Below, one piece after another: positions 1 through 5,050 of a stretch of DNA of 6,832 nt. This DNA is from Brevundimonas sp. (lineage in GTDB: Bacteria > Pseudomonadota > Alphaproteobacteria > Caulobacterales > Caulobacteraceae), in NCBI GenBank assembly GCA_022712235.1, contig JALAGW010000004.1:1-6832 (forward strand), written 5' to 3'. Position 1 is the first letter of the stretch. The number at the start of each line of letters is the position of its first letter. Below the pieces are notes generated by a model. It saw nothing but the letters and a program-made list of their open reading frames with translations, had not been told where the DNA came from and ran no database searches. Both the position numbers and the translations under genes were made by a program.

Positions 1-1368
1 CCGCGTCGGATAGTATTCCGGCAGACGCGTGATTTCTTCGAACAGGCGCGAGCCTTCCGCGTCATAGAACCACTTGGGCGGCAGGGCCTTCACCCGGCGC
101 GACAGGCCGTCGATCATGTCCTGACGAAAAGCGTCGTGTGCGCCCTCCTCCACGACCTGCGCCCCGTCCGCCGCCAGCCGGACGCCCGCGAACATCCAGC
201 GCTGATGCGGATAGTAGAAGTTGCGATAGCTGGCCCGCGCATGGCCCTCAGGCGTGGCGAACGCCCCGCCGCGCAAGACCATCTGATTGGCCATGAACTT
301 GCCGTTGTATTCCGCCGCCGTTCCCTCGGTCGGCCGGAACCCCGGATAGGGAGAATAGGCGCTGGCCGTCCACTGCCATACCTCATCCGCCAGATGGGAC
401 AGGGCTTCCGGCGCAGCTCGCGCCGCATGCTCCCACTCGGCCTCGGTGGGCAGTCGTTGTCCCGACCACCGCGCGAAGGCGTCGGCCTCATAGAAGCTGA
501 CGTGCCGCACCGGCGCCGCCGGTTCGACAGGTCGCCGCCCGCTCAGGGACATCGTGCTCCAGCCCGGTTTCTCCTCGCGCCAGTAGAGCGGCGCGATCCA
601 GCTCTCCGCCTTCGCCCGCGCCCAGCCGTCCGCCAGCCAGAATTCAGCCCGCTGATAACCGCCGTCGTCGATGAACTCTATCCAGTCGGCGTTCGTCGTC
701 AGGTCCGCCGCCAGGGAAAACGGCTCAAGCCAGACCTGATGAGCGGGACGCTCGTTATCAAAGGCGAAGCCTTGGTCGCCGGCGCCGATCTGGACCAGTC
801 CGCTCTCGAACGAAACCCAGCCGCCCCTCCGGGGCTGAATCGCGCCCCGGCGCGGTTCGACCGCATAGGCCGCCGGGTCCAGCGGCGAGCGCGCCATCAG
901 GTTCAGCATGTCCATCAGGAATAGTTCCTGATGCTGCTGTTCGTGGTTCAGGCCCAACTCGAACAGATAGCGTTCCAGACCGTCTTCCAGGCCCTCGGCC
1001 AGCCTCGCCTCCATGCGGCGATCGACCTCCTCGCGATAGGCCATGACCTGATCCAGAGAGGGGCGCGTCATCAGACCACGCTCGGCCCGATCCACCCGCT
1101 CGCCCAAGGCCTCGTAGTAGGAGTTGAACAGCCGGTTCAGGCGCTCATCAATCGGGACGTAGTCCGGCCTCCGCGCCAGAATCATGGTCTCGAAGAACCA
1201 ACTGGCATGTCCCAGGTGCCACTTGCCCGGACTGGCTTCCGGCATGGACTGGGCCGCCAGGTCCTCTGCCGCCAGCCCCTCGGCCAGCCGTCGCGATTGC
1301 GACCTCACCCGCCGATAGACCGCCGCGTCCTGCTCGATGATCGGGGAAGCCCTGAGAGGGTGACTCAT
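1..1368 (-). CDS. egtBD: EgtB-EgtD fusion: ergothioneine sulfoxide synthase joined to histidine N-methyltransferase (3' end outside window)
   Basis: The visible 456 residues start at ATG 1366-1368 and run off the left edge with no stop. Residues about 15-398 are EgtB, the non-haem iron enzyme that joins hercynine to a thiol (gamma-glutamylcysteine or cysteine) and forms the sulfoxide. It has an N-terminal DinB-like domain with WHLGH (residues 50-54) and NHEQQHQE (141-148), giving the expected iron ligands His54, His142 and His146. A formylglycine-generating-enzyme-type domain follows, with RLPTEAEWE (305-312), VWQWTASAYSPYPGF (330-344) and LRGGAFATPEGHARASYRN (365-383). After GVRLA (395-399) comes a short linker of about 13 residues, then the unmistakable EgtD start: LPPKWFYDAEGSRLFEEIT (429-447) and LPEYYPTR (449-456). 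EgtD makes hercynine from histidine and SAM. Fungal Egt1 has the reverse domain order. The Shine-Dalgarno is weak. The gene is divergent from the sigma factor gene, with 173 bases between them. The EgtD half is only seen at its beginning, so its completeness is unknown. Confidence 0.93.
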   Translation of the reverse strand, partial: MSHPLRASPIIEQDAAVYRRVRSQSRRLAEGLAAEDLAAQSMPEASPGKWHLGHASWFFETMILARRPDYVPIDERLNRLFNSYYEALGERVDRAERGLMTRPSLDQVMAYREEVDRRMEARLAEGLEDGLERYLFELGLNHEQQHQELFLMDMLNLMARSPLDPAAYAVEPRRGAIQPRRGGWVSFESGLVQIGAGDQGFAFDNERPAHQVWLEPFSLAADLTTNADWIEFIDDGGYQRAEFWLADGWARAKAESWIAPLYWREEKPGWSTMSLSGRRPVEPAAPVRHVSFYEADAFARWSGQRLPTEAEWEHAARAAPEALSHLADEVWQWTASAYSPYPGFRPTEGTAAEYNGKFMANQMVLRGGAFATPEGHARASYRNFYYPHQRWMFAGVRLAADGAQVVEEGAHDAFRQDMIDGLSRRVKALPPKWFYDAEGSRLFEEITRLPEYYPTR

Positions 1369-1410
1369 TCGCTCTGTGCTCGCTGAAGGCTGATCCGTCC
1401 GCCTCTTTTG

Positions 1411-1436
1411 AATGCCGCCTGACGCATGCAGGTTCC
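1411..1436 (-). promoter_or_regulatory. Candidate EcfG-type promoter of egtBD (one mismatch)
   Basis: On the minus strand GGAAC (1436-1432) is followed after 17 bases by CATT (1414-1411). The EcfG consensus is GGAAC-N16/17-CGTT, so the -35 is perfect and the -10 has one mismatch. A start point near 1404 would give a leader of about 35 bases before the egtBD ATG. Position and orientation fit, but a nine-base motif with a mismatch can arise by chance. Confidence 0.4.
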
Positions 1437-1461
1437 GCCGCCCGAAGGGACGTCGCCGCGC

Positions 1462-1486
1462 GGAACGGTCGCGCAGAGCCCGCGTT
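1462..1486 (+). promoter_or_regulatory. EcfG-class (general stress response) promoter of the sigma factor gene
   Basis: GGAAC at 1462-1466 and CGTT at 1483-1486 are separated by exactly 16 bases, a full match to the alphaproteobacterial EcfG promoter GGAAC-N16/17-CGTT. It points at the sigma gene. With a start near 1493 the leader is about 50 bases. Since the gene downstream encodes a sigma factor of the class that reads such promoters, autoregulation or control by a paralogous EcfG is the natural inference. Confidence 0.75.
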
Positions 1487-1541
1487 TCCGCCACGCGCCC
1501 TCCATTGTCGGATCGGCCGCCGGCTTCAGGATTCCCGTTGC

Positions 1542-2123
1542 ATGCCCCATGTTCGCGTGCCTGACGGGCCGCAGGACAATGGCCCGAGCTATGCAGCCTC
1601 TCGCCGCCCGGTCGGCATCGTCGATGCGGCCGACTGGCGCCGCGCGATCGCCGAGCTTCTTCCTTCGTTGCGCGCCTTCGCCTTCACCCTCTCCCGCAAC
1701 GCCGCCGACGCCGATGATCTGGTGCAGGAAACCCTGACCAAGGCCTGGGCGCATCGGGCGCGGTTCGAGCCGGGCAGTAATCTGCGCGCCTGGCTTTTCA
1801 CCATCCTGAGGAACAGCTGGTACACGGGCGCCTCCAAACGCCGGCGCGAGGTGCCCGACGAAGAAGGCCGCTACGCCGCCGGCCTGACCGCCGAGGCCAG
1901 CCAGGAATGGAGCGCCGAGCTGACCTCGCTCCAGGCGGCCTTGAACGCCCTTCCGCCGGACCATCGCGAGGCCATAGTCATGGTTGGAGCCGCCGGTCTC
2001 TCCTATCAGGAAGCGGCCGATATCGCGGGCTGCGCCGTCGGGACCATAAAAAGCCGCGTCAACCGCGCGCGCCATCGTCTGGCCCTATTGCTGGAGATGG
2101 AACCCCCTGTCGAAGCTGACTAA
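1542..2123 (+). CDS. EcfG/ECF15-type RNA polymerase sigma factor (general stress response)
   Basis: A 193-residue ECF sigma factor. Region 2 spans about residues 34-104, with LPSLRAFAFTLSRN (39-52), DADDLVQETLTKAW (56-69), RFEPGSNLRAWLFTILRN (73-90) and the basic KRRREV end (98-103). Region 4 spans about 126-184, with ALPPDHREAIVMVGAAGLSYQEAADI (135-160) and the helix-turn-helix GCAVGTIKSRVNRARHRL (162-179). The FEPGSNLRAWLFTILRN and GCAVGTIKSRVNRAR stretches are characteristic of the EcfG group, which in the family is released from its anti-sigma NepR by phosphorylated PhyR. Neither nepR nor phyR is adjacent, so this may be a secondary EcfG paralogue comparable to Caulobacter SigU rather than the main regulator. 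The ATG at 1542 has AGGA ten bases upstream. An N-terminal stretch of about 30 residues before the conserved part is unremarkable, and the true start could be slightly downstream. No terminator follows the gene, so read-through into the small gene at 2208 is likely. Confidence 0.9.
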   Translation: MPHVRVPDGPQDNGPSYAASRRPVGIVDAADWRRAIAELLPSLRAFAFTLSRNAADADDLVQETLTKAWAHRARFEPGSNLRAWLFTILRNSWYTGASKRRREVPDEEGRYAAGLTAEASQEWSAELTSLQAALNALPPDHREAIVMVGAAGLSYQEAADIAGCAVGTIKSRVNRARHRLALLLEMEPPVEAD

Positions 2124-2153
2124 AATGTAATCCGCGGCGACAGCTGAGCAGGA

Positions 2154-2178
2154 GGAACGACCTCTCGTTTTCCCGGTT
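2154..2178 (+). promoter_or_regulatory. Candidate EcfG-type promoter of the small gene at 2208
   Basis: GGAAC (2154-2158) is followed after 16 bases by GGTT (2175-2178), one mismatch from CGTT. A start near 2185 would leave a leader of about 23 bases containing the Shine-Dalgarno. It overlaps almost completely with an opposing promoter on the minus strand. Confidence 0.5.
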
Positions 2179-2180
2179 CC
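2156..2180 (-). promoter_or_regulatory. Exact EcfG-type promoter motif facing back into the sigma gene
   Basis: On the minus strand GGAAC (2180-2176), 16 bases, then CGTT (2159-2156) is a full consensus match. Transcription would start near 2149 and run antisense through the 3' end of the sigma factor gene. No credible minus-strand coding gene lies there. The match may partly be a by-product of the near-palindromic layout, since GGAACG contains both a plus -35 and a minus -10. Confidence 0.4.
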
Positions 2181-2198
2181 CTCCCTCAGAAACCGGGA
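2171..2198 (+). repeat. 8-bp inverted repeat overlapping the -10 region and the Shine-Dalgarno of the small gene
   Basis: TCCCGGTT (2171-2178) and AACCGGGA (2191-2198) are perfect inverted arms with a 12-base loop. In a transcript reading through from the sigma gene this hairpin would pair part of the GGGAG Shine-Dalgarno. In a transcript starting near 2185 only the right arm would be present. There is no T-run after it, so it is not a classical terminator. Confidence 0.5.
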
Positions 2199-2207
2199 GA
2201 GTCGACC

Positions 2208-2444
2208 ATGATGAACCCCATGGAAAATGAAGTCCGAAACCCCTCCGATCCAGAAGCGCCATCGCCTGCCCAGGCGAATGGGCCACAGATCAAGAAGACC
2301 GGTTTCGCGCGCTGGATCAGCCAGCATTTCGGCGCGGAGCCGCCCCATCGCCATAGCGAAAACTTCTTCATTAGCGACGTGACCGAAGGCGGCATCGGCT
2401 CGCACCATCGCCATCAGGTGTTTCGGCTCGACAAGCGGCAATAG
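2208..2444 (+). CDS. Small His-rich protein of unknown function
   Basis: 78 residues. The start at ATG 2208 is preceded by GGGAGAG (2195-2201) at good spacing; ATGs at codons 2 and 5 are alternatives. I do not recognise a family. The N-terminal third is Pro/Asn/Glu-rich and probably disordered. A basic-aromatic stretch GFARWISQHF follows (residues 32-41), then two HRH-containing segments, PPHRHSE (45-51) and SHHRHQ (64-69), separated by NFFISDVTEGGIG. Both His segments come from a repeated ccatcgccat in the DNA. There is no signal peptide or membrane segment. It lies 84 bases after the sigma gene on the same strand and has an EcfG-type motif upstream, so a stress-induced role is inferred. It does not look like the anti-sigma factor NepR. 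Clustered His could bind a metal, which is a guess. A hairpin terminator follows its stop codon. Confidence 0.65.
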   Translation: MMNPMENEVRNPSDPEAPSPAQANGPQIKKTGFARWISQHFGAEPPHRHSENFFISDVTEGGIGSHHRHQVFRLDKRQ

Positions 2445-2472
2445 CCGCGCTGAAAGCCGATCCACGGCATGA

Positions 2473-2504
2473 AACGGAGCCATGGCGACCGCCACGGCTC
2501 CGTT
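2473..2504. terminator. Bidirectional hairpin terminator between convergent genes
   Basis: AACGGAGCC (2473-2481) pairs with GGCTCCGTT (2496-2504). After one A/C mismatch the stem continues with TGGC/GCCA around a GACC loop. It lies 28 bases after the small gene and directly after the dehydrogenase stop (2510-2512, minus). Flanking T-rich tails are short in both directions (TTCTCAT on the plus strand, TTTC on the minus). Confidence 0.75.
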
Positions 2505-2509
2505 CTCAT

Positions 2510-3718
2510 CTAGCGGCGCAGTCCGCCGTGCTTGGCGTATTCCAGCCGCGCAATGCTGCGGTTGTGCACCTCGTCCGGGCCGTCGGCGATACGCAAGGTC
2601 CGCACCGTGGCATAGAGCTCGGCCAGGGGGGTGTCGCCGGACACGCCGGCTCCGCCAAAGGCCTGGATGGCGTCGTCGATGACCTGCAGCGCCATCTTCG
2701 GCGCCGCCGTCTTGATCTGGGCGATCTCTGACTTGGCGTTCTTGGCGCCGACCTCGTCCATCATCCAGGCGGCCTTCAGCACCAGCAGGCGGCACATCTC
2801 GATATTGGTGCGGGCCTCGGCCACGCGCTGCTCCCACACCGAATGCTCGGCCAGACTCTTGCGGAAGGCGGTGCGCGTCAGCAGCCGCTCGACCATCAAT
2901 TCCAGCGCCCGCTCGGCGGCTCCGATGACCCGCATGCAGTGGTGGATGCGCCCTGGACCAAGCCGCCCCTGGGCGATCTCGAAGCCCCGCCCCTCGCCGG
3001 CGATCAGGTTTTCGACCGGCACGCGGACGTTCTCCAGCACCACCTCGGCGTGACCGATCGGCGCTTCGTCATAGCCGAAGACCGACAGCATCCGCTCGAC
3101 GCGGAAGCCGGGCGTGTCGGTCGGGACGATGATCTGGCTCTGTTGCTGGTGGGTCGCCGCTTCAGGGTCGGTCTTGCCCATGACGATGGTCACGGCGACA
3201 TTGGGATGCGCCATGTTCGTCGACCACCACTTGCGGCCGTTGATGACATAGTGATCGCCGTCGCGGACGATGCTGGTCTGAATATTGGTCGCGTCAGACG
3301 ACGCCACCTCGGGCTCGGTCATCAGGAAGGCCGAGCGGATCTCGCCCGCCATCAGCGGCTTCAGCCAGCGCGCCTGCTGCGCGGCGTCGCCGTACATGTG
3401 CAGGACTTCCATGTTGCCGGTGTCGGGCGCGTTGCAGTTGAACACCTCGGCCGACCACAGCCGACGGCCCATCAGCTCGGCCAGGGGCGCGTATTCCAGA
3501 TTGGTCAGGCCCGCCCCGTGCTCGCCCGGCAGGAACATGTTCCACAGCCCCGCCTCGCGCGCCCTGGCCTTCAGCGCCTCCATCACTGGGGCCTGGACCT
3601 TGGGATGGGCGTGAACCTGGGCGCGGTATTCCGCCTCCGCCGGGACGACGTGCTCGTCGATGAAGCGCGACAGGCGTTCCCGCCACATCAGGCCGCGTTC
3701 AGAGGGGGCGAAATCCAT
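2510..3718 (-). CDS. Acyl-CoA dehydrogenase, ACAD10/11-like
   Basis: 402 residues, full length for the family. It should be a FAD enzyme that oxidises the alpha-beta bond of an acyl-CoA and passes electrons to ETF in the cytoplasm. Seen in order: an N-terminal helical domain (about 1-125) with GLWNMFLPGEHGAGL (57-71) and NCNAPDTGNMEVL (94-106); the middle beta domain with SAFLMTEPEVASSDATNI (129-146) and INGRKWWSTNMAHP (159-172), which supply flavin and substrate contacts; and the C-terminal helical domain with GRLGPGRIHHCMRVIGAAER (251-270), QAFGGAGVSGDTPLAELYA (352-370) and IADGPDEVHNRSIARLE (377-393). The RIHHCMR and DGPDEVH motifs are typical of the ACAD10/11-like subgroup. Asp379 sits where medium-chain dehydrogenases have the catalytic Glu. 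Substrate chain length cannot be read from the sequence. ATG 3716-3718 is preceded by GAGGA at about eight bases. Terminators lie on both sides, so it is probably monocistronic. Confidence 0.93.
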   Translation of the reverse strand: MDFAPSERGLMWRERLSRFIDEHVVPAEAEYRAQVHAHPKVQAPVMEALKARAREAGLWNMFLPGEHGAGLTNLEYAPLAELMGRRLWSAEVFNCNAPDTGNMEVLHMYGDAAQQARWLKPLMAGEIRSAFLMTEPEVASSDATNIQTSIVRDGDHYVINGRKWWSTNMAHPNVAVTIVMGKTDPEAATHQQQSQIIVPTDTPGFRVERMLSVFGYDEAPIGHAEVVLENVRVPVENLIAGEGRGFEIAQGRLGPGRIHHCMRVIGAAERALELMVERLLTRTAFRKSLAEHSVWEQRVAEARTNIEMCRLLVLKAAWMMDEVGAKNAKSEIAQIKTAAPKMALQVIDDAIQAFGGAGVSGDTPLAELYATVRTLRIADGPDEVHNRSIARLEYAKHGGLRR

Positions 3719-3768
3719 GATCGTGTCCTCGAATTCTTCACCGCGCTTCTGCGAGCGCCGATAGCAAA

Positions 3769-3797
3769 ACGGCGCGGCCCCGATGGAGCCGCGCCGT
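3769..3797 (-). terminator. Intrinsic terminator after the SCP2-domain gene
   Basis: ACGGCGCGGC (3769-3778) pairs perfectly with GCCGCGCCGT (3788-3797): a 10-bp stem with a 9-base loop. Read on the minus strand the stem ends directly in TTTTGC, giving a U-tract. It is 26 bases past the SCP2 stop and about 50 bases before the dehydrogenase start, so it should uncouple the two genes. Confidence 0.85.
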
Positions 3798-3823
3798 CCT
3801 TGTTCTGGTGGCTCAGAAACGCA

Positions 3824-4126
3824 TCAGCGCTTCAGCAGCGGCGCCAGCTTCTGGGCGATCATCATGTCGCCGGCGATCTTCAGCTTGCCCTGCATGAAGG
3901 CCATCATCGGGTCCAGCTTGCCTTCCGACAGGGCGATGAAGTCGTCCCATTTCATCGAGACGGTGGCGTCGGCGGGTTTGTCGTCGTTCGTCACCGAGTT
4001 CGGCACCGAAGCGCCGTCGATGAAGATCTTGCCGACGTCGCCGAGGTCCAGCTTGACGGTCTTGCCGAGGCCCGAGTTTTCGCCGACGGCGCCGCGGATG
4101 TGTTCAGTGACGGTGGTCAGGTCCAT
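3824..4126 (-). CDS. SCP2 sterol-binding-domain protein
   Basis: A 100-residue single-domain protein of the sterol carrier protein 2 family, small soluble proteins that hold lipids or acyl-CoAs in a hydrophobic tunnel. Diagnostic parts are the central KIFIDGASVPNSVTNDDKPADATVSMKWDDF region (about residues 33-63) and the C-terminal EGKLDPMMAFMQGKLKIAGDMMIAQKLAPLL (68-98), where SCP2 domains carry the conserved G-K-(I/L)-K-(I/V)-x-G-D turn. ATG 4124-4126 is chosen over a TTG seven codons earlier because GGGAGAG lies seven bases upstream of it and would be inside the longer reading. It is upstream of the acyl-CoA dehydrogenase on the same strand, but a strong terminator separates them. The exact ligand is unknown. 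Confidence 0.9.
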   Translation of the reverse strand: MDLTTVTEHIRGAVGENSGLGKTVKLDLGDVGKIFIDGASVPNSVTNDDKPADATVSMKWDDFIALSEGKLDPMMAFMQGKLKIAGDMMIAQKLAPLLKR

Positions 4127-4195
4127 GTGCGTCTCTCCCAAGAGCAAGATTGAGGCGCAGGCGTAGCCCGCTGTGAAGGCGGCGCCAAGATCACG

Positions 4196-4248
4196 CTAGG
4201 GAAAGCGGCGACCGGTCGCGCCATGCCGCCGCCTCGCCTGTTCCCTAG
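4196..4248 (-). repeat. Nested inverted repeat at the porin stop codon
   Basis: CTAGGGAA (4196-4203) and TTCCCTAG (4241-4248) are perfect 8-bp arms. Inside them GCGGCG (4205-4210) can pair with CGCCGC (4227-4232). The right arm overlaps the porin stop codon (4245-4247, minus). It could form a stable 3' hairpin on the porin mRNA. There is no U-tract, so termination by itself is uncertain, and 3'-end protection is the alternative. Confidence 0.5.
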
Positions 4249-4922
4249 AAACTGGCTTTCAGTCCAACCACAAAGCGGTCGTCGGTCAGCGGCCCGTCCA
4301 CATCCGTGTCATGATACCGCACGTCCACCGCCAGATTGTCTGTCAGGGCATAGGCCAGGCCCAGATTCCAGGTCGTGTAGTCGGCGTTGACGTCCAGCCA
4401 CTGATGGCCGACCGCACCAGACACCGTCCACTTGTCCGCCAGGGCATAGGCGGCGTTGGCCTCCAGATAGGTTGCGCTGTCGTCCACGCCGAAGAAATCC
4501 GGCGAGTAATAGACCACAGCGCCCAAAGTCGCCGGGCCGATCGCGCGCGACGCCGCCGCCTTGAACTCCACATAGTTGTAGTCCGCGCCGCTGGGCTCAT
4601 TGACGTAGAAGTAGCCGACCACGCCGAAGTCCAGGGCATAGCCCGCCGCCTCGGTGCGAAAACCGCCGTACAGATCGACCTCGGCGTCGGTATCGTCGCC
4701 AAAGTCCACCGTCGACGCCCAGGTTCCCGCGTAGAAGCCGTCGAAAGTGGCGTCGATCCCGCCCTGAAGCGCCGGGTCCTCGTCCGTCTGACTGGCGCCG
4801 CGGAAGACATAGTCGCTGACCACGCCGATGTTGAAGGCCACCTCTGGCGCGGCCTGCGCCTGGGCGGCGCCTGCTCCCACGGTCAGGGCCAGCAGTGAAA
4901 CGCAAGCAAGTGCAACTCTCAT
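4245..4922 (-). CDS. TorF-family putative outer-membrane porin
   Basis: 225 residues from ATG 4920-4922. A TTG five codons upstream is rejected because GAGGGGA (4929-4935, minus) sits seven bases before the ATG. Residues 1-24 are a signal peptide: a short basic start, a hydrophobic core LACVSLLALTVGAG, and cleavage at about AQAQA|AP. The mature protein begins VAFNIGVVSDYVFRGASQT, the hallmark of the TorF/TIGR02001 family. Then come alternating aromatic and polar beta-strands rich in Tyr, Asp and Gly (YVEFKAAASRA, TLGAVVYYSP, TTWNLGLAYALTDNLAVDVRYHDT) and a C-terminal FVVGLKASF ending in Phe, as outer-membrane barrels do. It lies 128 bases after amt on the same strand with a near-identical ribosome-binding site. 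Such porins often neighbour Amt/GlnK genes, so a role in outer-membrane passage of a nitrogen compound is inferred. The real substrate is unknown. Confidence 0.88.
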   Translation of the reverse strand: MRVALACVSLLALTVGAGAAQAQAAPEVAFNIGVVSDYVFRGASQTDEDPALQGGIDATFDGFYAGTWASTVDFGDDTDAEVDLYGGFRTEAAGYALDFGVVGYFYVNEPSGADYNYVEFKAAASRAIGPATLGAVVYYSPDFFGVDDSATYLEANAAYALADKWTVSGAVGHQWLDVNADYTTWNLGLAYALTDNLAVDVRYHDTDVDGPLTDDRFVVGLKASF

Positions 4923-5012
4923 GACATATCCCCTCAAAGTCTGATTGTTATTGGCTACGCCTACTCATCCGGCTGCGGGGTGGAGCGCGGCCGGGCCTCG
5001 ATGTCGGAGCAT

Positions 5013-5040
5013 GGGACGCGGCGGGGAGGCGCCGCGTCCC
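5013..5040 (-). repeat. Strong hairpin between amt and the porin gene
   Basis: GGGACGCGGCG (5013-5023) pairs perfectly with CGCCGCGTCCC (5030-5040): an 11-bp GC-rich stem with a 6-base loop, starting ten bases after the amt stop. On the minus strand it is followed by ATGCTCC, not a U-run. It may be an imperfect terminator, an attenuator or a processing and stability element that sets the amt to porin ratio. Confidence 0.65.
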
Positions 5041-5050
5041 GCCCCCTCAG

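Noticed and set aside
136..1386. Plus-strand open frames opposite egtBD
   Set aside because: Low-complexity Arg/Pro/Leu-rich translations. The minus strand gives a continuous match to EgtB and EgtD.
1809..1834. Other GGAAC occurrences (e.g. 336, 1810, 2099, 3532) as EcfG promoters
   Set aside because: None has CGTT or a one-mismatch -10 at 16-17 bases, and most lie inside genes.
1365..2075. Minus-strand open frame opposite the sigma factor gene
   Set aside because: The plus strand encodes clear sigma regions 2 and 4. The antisense product is Gly/Ala/Arg-rich with no motif.
2208..2444. Small gene as the anti-sigma factor NepR
   Set aside because: It lacks the NepR core helices and their conserved Leu/Glu pattern (YDEVVxEPxPDRLxxLL type), so it is left as unknown.
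2085..2837. Minus-strand open frame overlapping the small gene and the dehydrogenase 3' end
   Set aside because: Part is an out-of-frame reading of the dehydrogenase. It crosses the hairpin terminator and shows no family resemblance.
2843..4153. Long plus-strand open frame (436 codons) opposite the dehydrogenase and SCP2 genes
   Set aside because: It is a high-GC antisense shadow: His/Arg/Val/Gln-rich with no domain, and it crosses two well-supported genes and a terminator.
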